Below, piece after piece: positions 36,548-45,951 of a stretch of DNA of 64,000 nt; the stretch's first letter is position 1, and each line of letters starts with the position of its first letter. Where the stretch lies: positions 2,849,001-2,913,000 of the forward strand of contig NZ_CP116967.1 in the NCBI RefSeq assembly GCF_032050975.1, given 5' to 3'. The notes under the pieces are model-generated. The model ran no database searches. It was not told the DNA's origin and saw only the letters and a program-made list of their open reading frames with translations. The DNA is from Candidatus Nitrospira allomarina. GTDB taxonomy: Bacteria > Nitrospirota > Nitrospiria > Nitrospirales > UBA8639. The translations under genes and the position numbers were made by a program.

Positions 36548-37657
36548 GTGTCCTTCGTGAACACGACGTCTCCTTCGCTTGGTGTGAACCCGGAACGGCT
36601 CTGGCGTTGGTTGGACCGGCGTTGCCCATGGATTCTCCGGGGGTGTGCCGTTCCCTATGGTGCAGTCGGTCATTTACGGAGGACGGCCTATCAACGCGGC
36701 TGGTTTCCTCAACATCGATTGCCAAAACCGGTGATCAGTGTGGGCAATATGACCGTGGGGGGAACCGGGAAGACTCCATTGGTGATGTGGTTGGCCGCCA
36801 GACTTCATGAACGGGGCAAGCGGGTTGCAATTTTAAGCCGAGGGTATGGAAGAGAACGTTCGGTAGAGAATAGGTTGGTCTCTGATGGTGTCTCGCTGAA
36901 AGGAGATTGGCGATCGGTAGGGGATGAGGCCATGCTGATGGCGCGCAAATGCCCTTGGGCGATTGTGGCTGTGGGGACCGATCGGTATCGTCTGGGACAG
37001 TGGGTCTTAGAGCAGGCCTCATGCGATTGCTTTCTTCTTGATGATGGCTTCCAGCATCTATCTCTCTATCGCGATCTGGACGTGCTCGTATTTGATGCGA
37101 CCGATGTTGAGGGCTTAAGGGGGGTTGTGCCCGCCGGTCGAATGCGGGAACCCCTGTCCGCAGCAAAGTGGGCCACGACGTTCGTTTTCAGTCGAACGGA
37201 ACAAGTTACATCGGTTGCATCACTTCAGAATCGAATCGAACAGAGCCTGGGAATGCCCATTGTCCCCATACGTCTGGAAACCAAACCCGGAATGTTCACG
37301 CATATTGCCACAGGGAAATCTCAACCGGCCGGGGCCTTTAAGGGGACAGCCTGTTTGCTCTTTAGCGGGATAGGCAATCCCGCCTCCTTTCGATCGAGTG
37401 TGGTCTCCTGTGGGTTGACGGTGGACGAGGAGATTCGGTACCCCGATCATTTTTCCTATTCAGAGAAAGATGTTGAAGCTATTCGTTTAAAGATGCGACG
37501 GGTAGGGCTTGCTCTCGTGATCACAACAGAAAAAGATGCTGTGAAAATTAAACAGCACCTGAAATGTGATGACCCTCTATGGGCGCTGGATGGGCAAGTC
37601 CGGATAGCTCAAGGGGAAGACCGGTTACGTGAACAGCTCCATACCATCTGTCCATAG
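36548..37657 (+). CDS. lpxK: Tetraacyldisaccharide 4'-kinase LpxK
   Basis: LpxK phosphorylates the 4'-position of the lipid A disaccharide. The 369-residue protein has the P-loop GNMTVGGTGKTPLV, ILSRGYGR, GDEAMLMA and DDGFQHLSLYRDLD motifs. The start is unclear: the only in-frame codon upstream of the conserved part is GTG 36548, or GTG 36584 just before NPERLW. The good ribosome site AAGGAGAG at 36523-36530 fits ATG 36534 instead, which opens an 8-codon frame that ends at TGA 36558-36560 inside lpxK. A coupled leader peptide or another small indel could explain this. Confidence 0.9.
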   Translation: MSFVNTTSPSLGVNPERLWRWLDRRCPWILRGCAVPYGAVGHLRRTAYQRGWFPQHRLPKPVISVGNMTVGGTGKTPLVMWLAARLHERGKRVAILSRGYGRERSVENRLVSDGVSLKGDWRSVGDEAMLMARKCPWAIVAVGTDRYRLGQWVLEQASCDCFLLDDGFQHLSLYRDLDVLVFDATDVEGLRGVVPAGRMREPLSAAKWATTFVFSRTEQVTSVASLQNRIEQSLGMPIVPIRLETKPGMFTHIATGKSQPAGAFKGTACLLFSGIGNPASFRSSVVSCGLTVDEEIRYPDHFSYSEKDVEAIRLKMRRVGLALVITTEKDAVKIKQHLKCDDPLWALDGQVRIAQGEDRLREQLHTICP

Positions 37658-37724
37658 GACTCAGATAGGGTTGGTCAGATAGGGTTTAGCAATCGGTTCA
37701 TGTGAAAGGCCATATCGTTTTTCG

Positions 37725-38813
37725 ATGAACATTCTCGTCCGTGTTCCCAACTGGATCGGAGATGCCGTGATGTGCTTGCCGGCTCTCATGGATTTACGAA
37801 ATCATGATCCGCATGCCAAGATCACGGTGTTGGCCAGGCCGATCATCGGAGAGTTGTTGGAAGGACATCCGGGCGTGGATGAGGTCATGATGTATGTCTA
37901 TCAAGGGGAACATCAGGGCCTTCTCGGCCTCTGGCACCTCATTCAACTTGTGAAAAGGAAAAATTTTGATCGTGCGGTATTATTCCAGAATGCCTTTGAA
38001 GCGGCCCTCATTGCCTGGGTGGCCGGCATCCCCTCCCGCATCGGGTATGCGACAGACGGACGGCGTTGGCTTCTGTCCCAGCCTGTGCCCAGACCGGATC
38101 GGGCTACCCTGCATCATACGAAATATTATCAGGAACTCGTGAAGGCCATCACCCACTCTCCCGGGAAAAACGACGGGTCCCCTCAACTTTTTATTTCTTC
38201 TGAGGTGAGGCATGCCTGTGCCAGACAGTTTCCTGAGATCTTTCTTCCATCAGACGGTCTGGTCATTGGGATTAATCCCGGTTCGGTGTATGGATCGGCC
38301 AAGCGATGGATACCGGAACGTTTCGCGGAGGTGGGTGATCGGCTGGTTGAGCAGCTGACAAAAGAATTTCCGGGAGCTCCGTTTGTTCGCTGCGTCCTGA
38401 TTGGAGGCAAGGGAGAGGAAGCCCTTGCGCAGGATATTGCCAGACGGATGCGGTATGAGCCGATTGTCCTGTCAGGAAGAACCACCATACGGGAATTAAT
38501 GGGAGTGTTGACACGCTGCTCCGTCTTGGTTACCAACGACACGGGACCCATGCATGTGGCCCAGGCTCTTGGGGTACCGGTCGCGGCGATTTTTGGTTCA
38601 ACGGATCCCTCCACGACAAGTCCTCATGGGCAATTCAGTGGCGTGGTGACGGCATCGGTTCGATGTGCACCCTGTTTATTACGCGCCTGCCCGATTGATC
38701 ATCGTTGCATGACCCAAGTGTCCGTTGAGCAGGTTGTGGAGGTCGCGCTGTCTCAAATCAGGATGCCATCGGGCTATGGGAACGAGGGTCGGATCAGAGG
38801 GCATGTTGGATGA
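37725..38813 (+). CDS. waaF: ADP-heptose:LPS heptosyltransferase II
   Basis: WaaF (GT9) adds the second heptose of the inner core. The 362-residue protein starts ILVRVPNWIGDAVMCLPAL, the WaaF signature, and has GINPGSVYGSAKRW, TNDTGPMHVAQALGVPV and a C-terminal Cys cluster (CAPCLLRACPIDHRC). It overlaps gmhB by 4 bases (ATGA), so heptose transfer and heptose synthesis are translated together. Confidence 0.94.
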   Translation: MNILVRVPNWIGDAVMCLPALMDLRNHDPHAKITVLARPIIGELLEGHPGVDEVMMYVYQGEHQGLLGLWHLIQLVKRKNFDRAVLFQNAFEAALIAWVAGIPSRIGYATDGRRWLLSQPVPRPDRATLHHTKYYQELVKAITHSPGKNDGSPQLFISSEVRHACARQFPEIFLPSDGLVIGINPGSVYGSAKRWIPERFAEVGDRLVEQLTKEFPGAPFVRCVLIGGKGEEALAQDIARRMRYEPIVLSGRTTIRELMGVLTRCSVLVTNDTGPMHVAQALGVPVAAIFGSTDPSTTSPHGQFSGVVTASVRCAPCLLRACPIDHRCMTQVSVEQVVEVALSQIRMPSGYGNEGRIRGHVG

Positions 38814-39412
38814 GAAATGATTCTGCGGCACGGGGTACGGCCGTGTTTTTGGATCGGGATGGCACCTTGAACCACGATACGGGGTATGTCACTTCTCCCC
38901 AACAATTGGTTTTGTTTTCCGGAGTCCCTGAAGCCATCGCCCGATTAAACCACTTAGGGGTTATGGTGCTTCTGGTCACCAATCAATCGGCTATTGGTCG
39001 GGGAATGATGACCATCGAGGGGTTGGAATCGATCCATGAGAGGCTGGCCGAGTTGATTCGTCCCTATGGAGCCAGGATTGATGGTATTTTCTTCTGTCCT
39101 CATCATCCTCAAGACGGATGTGGATGTCGAAAGCCCAAAGCGGGTTTAATTCAAGAAGCGATCACTCGATTTGCTCTCGATGTATCGCAGTGTTATCTGG
39201 TCGGGGACAAACGCAGTGATTTGGAGGCGGCCTACGCCGCCTCGGTACCCGGTGTCCTGGTCATGACGAGTTCGTATAGTGCGGATGTGGTGAGGGCGAG
39301 AGAGGCGGGACAGGTGCCGATTGCGTATGTCGCGGACAGCTTTGTTCATGCCGTGGACTGGATAGAACAGCAGATCATGAACCGAGACAACCGAATCAGG
39401 CAAAACCGATGA
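38810..39412 (+). CDS. gmhB: D-glycero-D-manno-heptose 1,7-bisphosphate 7-phosphatase
   Basis: GmhB removes the 7-phosphate in ADP-heptose synthesis. The 200-residue HAD phosphatase has FLDRDGTLN (nucleophile Asp15, general acid Asp17), LLVTNQSAIGRG, the zinc-binding CPHHPQDGCGC loop diagnostic of the histidinol/heptose phosphatase group, and VGDKRSDLEAA. It lies between waaF and waaC, supplying donor to both. Confidence 0.93.
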   Translation: MRNDSAARGTAVFLDRDGTLNHDTGYVTSPQQLVLFSGVPEAIARLNHLGVMVLLVTNQSAIGRGMMTIEGLESIHERLAELIRPYGARIDGIFFCPHHPQDGCGCRKPKAGLIQEAITRFALDVSQCYLVGDKRSDLEAAYAASVPGVLVMTSSYSADVVRAREAGQVPIAYVADSFVHAVDWIEQQIMNRDNRIRQNR

Positions 39413-39487
39413 AGCCGCTAATCCATTCATGCGCGTTATCGGGATCTTGTATGTGGCCGATGGGCTAAATGTTTCTCGCGTGTACGT

Positions 39488-40588
39488 ATGAACATCACTC
39501 CTCAACGCATCCTGGTCATCAAATTAAGTTCGCTGGGCGATATTGTTCATGCCCTTCCAGCAGTAGCTGCGTTGCGTCAGCGGTTCCCGCAAGCCCGACT
39601 GACCTGGATGGTTAAAGAGATCTGGGCCCCGATTCTGGAAGGGAACCCCGATATTGATGACATTTTGTCTGTGAATGTGTCTTGGCAGAATTGGCCGCAT
39701 ATCATTCGTACACTCCGAAGAGGGCAGTTCGATCTGGTTGTGGATTTTCAAGGGCTGTTTCGTTCAGGAATCTTCGGCATGATGACTGGGGCTCGAACCC
39801 GCGTGGGTTTTGCGCGAGCCCGGGAAGGGGCGACCTGGTTGTATACACACCAGGTGCCTTTGCCCGAGACGAAACCTTCCTCCTGGCGTTTGCTGGAGGT
39901 CCATGCCGTTGATCGGAATGTCGCGATCACCACATTTCTGGGCGCACGCTCATCGACTCCGGTGTTCCATCTGCCTCAATCCTCTACCGATCGTCTCACA
40001 ATCGAAACGATGCTTCAGGATGCACACGTCCGGGACCATGAACATTTGATTGCTTTGGCACCTTGGACACGGGCTGCCATGAAGTCCTGGCCGTTTCAAC
40101 GGTTTGTGGATCTGGCCATCGAACTGGTGCAGTGGCCCGATGTTCGTGTTGTACTTTTGGGTGGGGCTTCAGATATCTCTGCTGCCGGGGCATTTGACCG
40201 TCTCGTGCCTCAGGGGCTGATCAATCTGGTCGGACGACTGTCTCTTCCTCAATTACCCTCACTCTTGCGAAGAATGCACCTGCTCATTGGAAACGATTCG
40301 GCGCTCATTCACCTTGCAGCGGGAGTGGGCATTCCGGTGGTCGCGATCTTTGGCCCTACGCATCCCAAAGCCACAGGTCCCTATCCCTTTGGAAAGCATG
40401 TTATCGTACGCATGGAATTGCCCTGCAGTCCCTGTGGAGCACGAACATGCAAAAATCCCAACTATCTGGAATGCATGGAATCGATCTCGCTCGAGAATCT
40501 CATTCGTGAGATCAAAGGAATCGTCGGAGGCCTCTCTCTTCGAAAAAACGATCGTGTGCCGGCAACACAATTCTCGGCGAAACCGTAA
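39488..40588 (+). CDS. waaC: ADP-heptose:LPS heptosyltransferase I
   Basis: WaaC (GT9) adds the first heptose to Kdo. The 366-residue protein begins RILVIKLSSLGDIVHALPAV, the WaaC form of the motif, and has LAPWTRAAMKSWP, GNDSALIHLAAGVG and a Cys-rich end (CSPCGARTCKNPNYLEC). It continues the waaF-gmhB group after a 75-base gap. Confidence 0.93.
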   Translation: MNITPQRILVIKLSSLGDIVHALPAVAALRQRFPQARLTWMVKEIWAPILEGNPDIDDILSVNVSWQNWPHIIRTLRRGQFDLVVDFQGLFRSGIFGMMTGARTRVGFARAREGATWLYTHQVPLPETKPSSWRLLEVHAVDRNVAITTFLGARSSTPVFHLPQSSTDRLTIETMLQDAHVRDHEHLIALAPWTRAAMKSWPFQRFVDLAIELVQWPDVRVVLLGGASDISAAGAFDRLVPQGLINLVGRLSLPQLPSLLRRMHLLIGNDSALIHLAAGVGIPVVAIFGPTHPKATGPYPFGKHVIVRMELPCSPCGARTCKNPNYLECMESISLENLIREIKGIVGGLSLRKNDRVPATQFSAKP

Positions 40589-40618
40589 ATCTGTGAGAAG
40601 GTCGAAGGAAGCAACCGC

Positions 40619-41386
40619 ATGACGGAACAACGCACGAGAGAAAAAGTTTCCGCTGTGGTGATTGCCTATAATGATGCGCCGAACATGCGGAAATGTTTAG
40701 AGAGTCTTCATTGGGTGGATGAACTGGTGGTGATCGATTCTCACAGCACGGATGGGACGACGGAAATTTGCCGTGAATTTACCTCCAAGATTTTCCATTA
40801 TCCCTTCCAGGGGTTTGGGGTGCTTCGGAATCACGCCCTGACCCATGCCACGCATGATTGGGTACTGAGCCTGGATACGGACGAACGGGTGACGCCAACG
40901 GTGCAGGAAGAAATCGAACGGTTGCTCCTTGAGGGGCCTTCGGCACGGGCGTATAAGATTCCCAGAAGGAATTTTTTCCTTGGGCGGTGGATCAAACATT
41001 GTGGATGGTACCCTGATTACCGGCAACCACAGTTTTTTCATAAGGGACACATGCGCTATCGAGAGGAGCTGGTCCATGAGGGCTATGAGCTGAAAGGAAA
41101 ACTTGGATATCTTCATGCCAGTCTGGAGCAGATTCCCTTTCGGGATATCGATCACTACTTTCGCAAAATGGATCGGTATTCCAGCTTGCGGGCGGAGGAT
41201 ATGCATCGTGCAGGCCGGACATTCCGCCCCCATCAGTTGGTGCTTCGTCCCTTATTTACCTTTCTGAAAATGTATGTGTTTCGGGGAGGGATGTTGGACC
41301 GGAAACCGGGACTGATTTTATCTATGTTGTATGCCTATTACACCTTTGTGAAATACGCCAAGTTGTGGGAAATGCAAAAAAGTTGA
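40619..41386 (+). CDS. GT2 glycosyltransferase of the WaaE/KdtX type
   Basis: The 255-residue GT2 enzyme has VSAVVIAYNDAPNMRKCLESL, IDSHSTDGTTEI and LSLDTDERV (metal-binding DxD-like), then YPDYRQPQFFHKG and KLGYLHASL, the layout of WaaE/KdtX enzymes that put glucose on LPS heptose I. The C-terminus has a membrane-associating stretch (LILSMLYAYYTFVKYAKLW). A relative is encoded at 43591. Sugar and acceptor are inferred from family and place. Confidence 0.88.
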   Translation: MTEQRTREKVSAVVIAYNDAPNMRKCLESLHWVDELVVIDSHSTDGTTEICREFTSKIFHYPFQGFGVLRNHALTHATHDWVLSLDTDERVTPTVQEEIERLLLEGPSARAYKIPRRNFFLGRWIKHCGWYPDYRQPQFFHKGHMRYREELVHEGYELKGKLGYLHASLEQIPFRDIDHYFRKMDRYSSLRAEDMHRAGRTFRPHQLVLRPLFTFLKMYVFRGGMLDRKPGLILSMLYAYYTFVKYAKLWEMQKS

Positions 41387-41390
41387 TCTT

Positions 41391-42587
41391 ATGGACCTTC
41401 TCTGCGATCCCCTTGATCCCCCATTGGCGATGCCGATGGTAAGCCCAACTCTCTCTCGTTATCAGAGACCCATGCGCATTCTTCACACGGAATCTTCTTC
41501 AGGGATGGGAGGGCAGGAATACCGCGTGTTGGAGGAAGCGCAAGGCATGGAGAAGCGTGGTCATACGGTCATCGTCGCTGCCCCTCATGGGAGTCAATTG
41601 GCCGCCCTGGCAAAACAGCGAGGGCTCCAGGTCAAAACAACCACGTCCGGCAAGCGAGGGTGGATCACGTTAATCCCTTCCTATTTGCGAATCTTGAAAC
41701 ACTATGAAATTGATGTGGTCAATACGCACGGGTCTCTTGATAGTTGGACGGCGTCGATTGCCGGACGGATTTCGTCCCGACGGCCCATCATTGTCCGGAC
41801 CCGCCATAAAAGCACGCCAGTCTCACGGACGTGGCGGCATCGACTCCTCTATGGAAAATTGCCGCATGTCGTCACCACCACGGGTGAGGCGGTCAGACAG
41901 GGATTGATGACAGGAAACCGGCTGAGCCCTTCCCGGGTCATTTCGATTCCCACGGGAGTTGATTTGGACCGGTTCCATCCTCAACACCCGGATGTGTCCT
42001 TACGAAAGAGTTTGGGGCTTGGAAGCCAAGGTCCGCTGATCGGAGCCGTCACCTTTCTGCGCCCGGAAAAGGGCATGGCCGTCTTGGTCGAGGCGGTCCG
42101 GTGGCTCACGCCACGTTTTCCTAGCATCGAGTGCCTCATCATCGGAGATGGCGGAGAACAGCCGGCACTGTTGAGTCGCATTCGAGAGCTTGGCTTGGAG
42201 CACTGTGTGCATCTCATCGGGTTTCGGCAGGATGTGCCGGCTATGCTGGCGATACTGGATGTGGTGGTCATTCCTTCTTTTGAAGAAGGTATTCCCCAAT
42301 CTCTCACTCAAGCCTTAGCTATGGAACGTCCTGTGGTCGCTTCTGCGGTGGGAGGGGTGCCCGAAGTGGTGCAGGATGGCCTGAACGGTCTGTTGGTCCC
42401 TCCACGAGACCCCGAGATCTTAGCCGAGAAAATTTCCTGTCTTCTGTCTGATCCCATTGCCGCGACCCGAATGGGGAAGATCGGGCGACAAGTTATTCAC
42501 GAACGATTTTCCATGGAACACATGCTGACTCAAACGGAGTTGGTGTATCGGCAATTGATGCAATCATACGCCCCCGTTGGTGTGTAG
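41391..42587 (+). CDS. GT4 glycosyltransferase (LPS core)
   Basis: This 398-residue GT-B enzyme has a glycine-rich N-terminal loop in TESSSGMGGQEYRVLEEA, the donor-site residues FLRPEKGMAVLVEA, and the EX7E element in FEEGIPQSLTQALAMERPVVAS. The 27 residues before MRILHTE look unlike the family, so translation may start at 41472. It stands 4 bases after the previous glycosyltransferase and belongs to the core oligosaccharide group. Linkage not predictable. Confidence 0.87.
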   Translation: MDLLCDPLDPPLAMPMVSPTLSRYQRPMRILHTESSSGMGGQEYRVLEEAQGMEKRGHTVIVAAPHGSQLAALAKQRGLQVKTTTSGKRGWITLIPSYLRILKHYEIDVVNTHGSLDSWTASIAGRISSRRPIIVRTRHKSTPVSRTWRHRLLYGKLPHVVTTTGEAVRQGLMTGNRLSPSRVISIPTGVDLDRFHPQHPDVSLRKSLGLGSQGPLIGAVTFLRPEKGMAVLVEAVRWLTPRFPSIECLIIGDGGEQPALLSRIRELGLEHCVHLIGFRQDVPAMLAILDVVVIPSFEEGIPQSLTQALAMERPVVASAVGGVPEVVQDGLNGLLVPPRDPEILAEKISCLLSDPIAATRMGKIGRQVIHERFSMEHMLTQTELVYRQLMQSYAPVGV

Positions 42588-42653
42588 AGGTCTTGAACGG
42601 GCGGGGAGAGCGTCGGCGACGTAGCCGGCTTGAGCTACAAAGGATTCGAGGAC

Positions 42654-43424
42654 ATGGTTTGTTTGACAGGGGATGTCCACCAACGCTCGTATCGGGGAAC
42701 CGATACGCCATTTTCCTCTCAAACAGAAGTCGCCTTAGCCGCGAAATATTGTGATATTGCCGGGAAGTACGGAGTGAAAGTTTCGCTGTTTTTTACGGGG
42801 AAAGCCTGTGAGGAAGAACCGGACACGGTGAAAATCCTTTCGGGTCTGCGGCATTGTGAAATTGGTGGTCATACCTTTGCGGCTTTTCGAGATCCGTTAT
42901 CTCGACTATTCAAGAAAGTGTATGGAACGCCATGGGGAACCACTGCGCACCAACTTCGCGATATTCAGCGGACCATTGGTAGCATTCAACAGGTGACGGG
43001 CCATCGAATTCAGACCTGGCGAAATCATAGTTATATACGAACCGCTGATACGGATCGCTTATTAGAATCCTGTGGAATCCATGTGGTGTCCGATGAGGTC
43101 TCCGATTTGAAAATCTCTCCCGAATGGGTGCGTCCCGGTTATCGTTCGGTTCCGATGAATGTTCTTCCGGATCACGAACATGTCTTACATGGAAAATATC
43201 AACATGGGAAAACCAAACCGGAGCGTCTTGCCCACCGAATGCCTATCACGGAATGGGCCGACCGGGTGAAGGCGAGTATACGGAGGATATGCGAGCAAGG
43301 AGGAACCGCCACAGTCCTTGCCCATCCGATGTGCATGGACGTGGCCGATGGCATGGTGGTGTTTGAGGACCTCTGTCAATATTTCCAACCGTATGGGACG
43401 GTTTGGCTCTCAGAAGTCCAGTGA
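42654..43424 (+). CDS. Polysaccharide deacetylase-like protein (NodB fold)
   Basis: From ATG 42654, with GAGG upstream, the 256-residue protein starts VCLTGDVHQRSYRGTD, then YGVKVSLFFTGKAC and EIGGHTF, and ends with TVLAHPMCMD. This is the NodB/YdjC-like fold in which an Asp and His residues bind a metal and remove an acetyl group; the second His of the usual H-xxx-H pair is not evident. A family resemblance to deacetylases in LPS loci is clear, activity is not. The frame is also open upstream from a TTG at 42630. Confidence 0.68.
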   Translation: MVCLTGDVHQRSYRGTDTPFSSQTEVALAAKYCDIAGKYGVKVSLFFTGKACEEEPDTVKILSGLRHCEIGGHTFAAFRDPLSRLFKKVYGTPWGTTAHQLRDIQRTIGSIQQVTGHRIQTWRNHSYIRTADTDRLLESCGIHVVSDEVSDLKISPEWVRPGYRSVPMNVLPDHEHVLHGKYQHGKTKPERLAHRMPITEWADRVKASIRRICEQGGTATVLAHPMCMDVADGMVVFEDLCQYFQPYGTVWLSEVQ

Positions 43425-43590
43425 AGGACATGTGAATGGAAACTGAGACATGCCGGTTGAGGACCGGTGGAGTGAAATGCCTGATGCGCAGGGATCGACC
43501 AATTGACGATGATACAAGGCCCGAAACTCCATGCGGGCATAGACGGTTCTTTTTACCCCTGGTGGTTAGTGATAACGGATCATTTATCTT

Positions 43591-44412
43591 ATGAAAAACC
43601 AGAATAGTCCGGCCCAAAAGAATGTCACGTCGGTCACGCGGGAAACGGTCTCTTGTGCCGTGGTGGCATTCAACGAAGAGAAAAACCTTCAGCCGTGTTT
43701 GGAAAGTGCAAGGTGGATGGATGAAATCGTCGTGGTGGATTCATTCAGTACGGATCGCACCATGGAGATTGCCAGAACGTTTACGGACAAGATTTTTCAA
43801 CGCCCCTGGCGAGGGTTTGGGGATCAGAAAAATTATGCGATGGATCAAGCGACCACGGATTGGGTGTTTATTTTGGATTCCGACGAGCGAATTCCTGCCG
43901 AACTTCAGGCTGAGATAGAAGCCGTGCTGTCTGCCGGTTCGAAGGATGGGCCTGTGGCCTATTATGTCCCCCGTCATAATTATTATTTTGGCTCTTTGGT
44001 GTTGAACGCCGGGTGTTATCCCGATTATCAATTGCGTCTGTTCCGCCGGGGAATCGGTCATTTGGATGATGCCGAGCCCCACAATAAATTCATCTTTTCA
44101 GGAGAATCTGCGTTTCTCTCGTGTCCATTGGTGCATCTCACCAGGCCCACGCTTCACAATTATTTTGAAAAATTTCCGAACTTTACGACCTTGGCTGCCC
44201 AAGACCGGGCCAGAACCAAACGCCATGTGCGTGGCACAGACCTCCTGTTTCGTCCGATCTTTACGTTTTCGAAATACTATTTCGCCCGAAAGGCTTATCG
44301 TGATGGCATGGCGGGGTTTTTAGTCAGCGCTCTATCCAGTATGTATACCTTTGTGAAATATGCCAAGCTCTGGCATATGAGACAACTCGAAGCCCAGGGA
44401 TATTCTCAGTAA
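43591..44412 (+). CDS. GT2 glycosyltransferase of the WaaE/KdtX type
   Basis: The 273-residue GT2 enzyme has VSCAVVAFNEEKNLQPCLES, VDSFSTDRTMEI, GFGDQKNYAMDQAT and ILDSDERIP, then NAGCYPDYQLRLFRRG. It parallels the protein encoded at 40619, including the membrane-associated tail (FLVSALSSMYTFVKYAKLW), and probably arose by duplication. It likely adds a core hexose. The 166 bases before it hold no recognised feature. Confidence 0.87.
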   Translation: MKNQNSPAQKNVTSVTRETVSCAVVAFNEEKNLQPCLESARWMDEIVVVDSFSTDRTMEIARTFTDKIFQRPWRGFGDQKNYAMDQATTDWVFILDSDERIPAELQAEIEAVLSAGSKDGPVAYYVPRHNYYFGSLVLNAGCYPDYQLRLFRRGIGHLDDAEPHNKFIFSGESAFLSCPLVHLTRPTLHNYFEKFPNFTTLAAQDRARTKRHVRGTDLLFRPIFTFSKYYFARKAYRDGMAGFLVSALSSMYTFVKYAKLWHMRQLEAQGYSQ

Positions 44413-44444
44413 TTAAAATCGCGAGGGGTGACCCGCCCTCCAGA

Positions 44445-45605
44445 ATGACAGTCCATGACGATAAGACATTGTCCGATGACTCACAACAGTTCAAACATCT
44501 GATGCGCGTCGGGTTTGATGCCGGCCCCATGCGTTCCGCCTATAGCGGGATTGGACAGTATGTCCGGTGTCTCTTTCCTGCCATGTTTTCCTTTTCCCAG
44601 GATATTGAATGGGAGGCCTATGCTTCATTGGGTGGTTCTTCCCAACCCCTTCCGCTTCAATTCCCGTCGCATGTCTCCGTGAAATGCTCCAAGTCCTCGT
44701 GGGGATTTGGCCGAATGGAGAACGATCAACCCCCGCTCGATATCTTTCATGGGACCAACTTCAAGGCTCCAGATTATGGCCAACGTCACACCATACTCAC
44801 GATTCATGATGTCTGGCTGGCACGTCATCCGGAATATTCGAAGAAACTCCTTGGCCAAGCGCTTTCCTCCTGGAAGTTAGGTTTGCGCGCCAGGCAGGTC
44901 TCTCGCGTGGTGGCGGTCTCCAAATTTTCTTCCCGGGAAATTCAAGAGGTGCTTCATCTCCCGTCCGACCGTATTACGGTGATCCACCACGGGCCGTCTC
45001 CCGCCATGTTTCCTGATCGGGATGATCAGAAGTTTCAGGAGGTCCGGACTCGATTGCACATTCCTGCCCGTCCCTTTGTGCTATTTGTGGGAGGAGCTGA
45101 GCCCCGGAAAAATCATACCGCAGTGTTTAAGGCATTTGCCCGATCACCACGACTTGCCTCATCCTTCTCTCTTGTGGCCATCGGTGAGGTAGAATCACGG
45201 GGCGCCAACCTGATGGTGACGGCCAGGGATTTGGGGATCGGTGATTACGTATGTTGCCCTGGTTATGTGTCCAGCGAAGATTTACGGCTGCTGTATTCCC
45301 ATGCGGAGGTTTTTGTGTTTCCGTCCTTGTATGAGGGGTTCGGCATTCCACTTCTTGATGCCATGGCGTGTGGTGCCCCGATTATTACCGGGACGGGGAG
45401 TGCTCTGCCGGAAGTGGCAGGGGATGCTGCTCTCTATGTCGATCCTCAGGATCCGGAACAATTGGGGATGGAAATAGAACGGCTGGTGAGTGATCGCGAA
45501 TTACAAACGCAATTACGCAACAAGGGGTTCGAGCGGGTCAAGCACTTTACGTGGGAGCGGGCGGCACAGGAAACGCTGAATCTCTATAGGAACGTGCATG
45601 GCTAA
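44445..45605 (+). CDS. GT4 glycosyltransferase
   Basis: This 386-residue GT-B enzyme has SAYSGIGQYVRCLFPAMF near the N-terminus, a mannosyltransferase-like middle (FVLFVGGAEPRKNHTAVFKAF) and the EX7E-type site FPSLYEGFGIPLLDAMACGAPII. Translation may start at ATG 44502 (MRVGFDAGP), as the first 19 residues are not family-like. It overlaps the next membrane protein gene by 8 bases. Confidence 0.87.
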   Translation: MTVHDDKTLSDDSQQFKHLMRVGFDAGPMRSAYSGIGQYVRCLFPAMFSFSQDIEWEAYASLGGSSQPLPLQFPSHVSVKCSKSSWGFGRMENDQPPLDIFHGTNFKAPDYGQRHTILTIHDVWLARHPEYSKKLLGQALSSWKLGLRARQVSRVVAVSKFSSREIQEVLHLPSDRITVIHHGPSPAMFPDRDDQKFQEVRTRLHIPARPFVLFVGGAEPRKNHTAVFKAFARSPRLASSFSLVAIGEVESRGANLMVTARDLGIGDYVCCPGYVSSEDLRLLYSHAEVFVFPSLYEGFGIPLLDAMACGAPIITGTGSALPEVAGDAALYVDPQDPEQLGMEIERLVSDRELQTQLRNKGFERVKHFTWERAAQETLNLYRNVHG

Positions 45606-45951
45606 CCAAAGGTGCTTGATGAAAATGGCAATGGCTGGGATAACGTCCTGGCCGACGTGGATGGTATTGCTAGCGGCAAGTGTCACGGTTGGGCTTCCTC
45701 GCGTTCCGTATTATCAGCAGGGACTCCCGTATATCTACGACCTCGGGGGAATGGCCTTGGTGATTTGGTTTATTGGGCTCGGGTTTCTCATTCTTGGACT
45801 CTATTTCGTCGTTATGGGAATTGTGAGTGCCGGTTGGTTCCTGAGCAGGAGGCTCTCTGCCGTACTCTTTGGAGGCATGTCGTTGATTCTTGCCGGCGGC
45901 TGTCACTGGTTCTATCTGCTGTTGTTGGAGATGTCAGTCAGAGTGACATGA
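45598..45951 (+). CDS. Small membrane protein of unknown function
   Basis: The 117-residue protein has three or four hydrophobic segments (about 15-32, 48-75, 84-112) and no family I recognise. It overlaps the GT4 gene by 8 bases upstream and the following membrane protein by 4 bases (ATGA), so it is translated as part of the core-glycan operon. A role in core or O-chain assembly or transport is possible from context only. Confidence 0.7.
   Translation: MANQRCLMKMAMAGITSWPTWMVLLAASVTVGLPRVPYYQQGLPYIYDLGGMALVIWFIGLGFLILGLYFVVMGIVSAGWFLSRRLSAVLFGGMSLILAGGCHWFYLLLLEMSVRVT

Noticed and set aside
45612-45947. N-terminal extension of the 243-residue membrane protein
   Set aside because: This part is the out-of-frame reading of the 117-residue membrane protein; the ATGA at 45948 is the better start.
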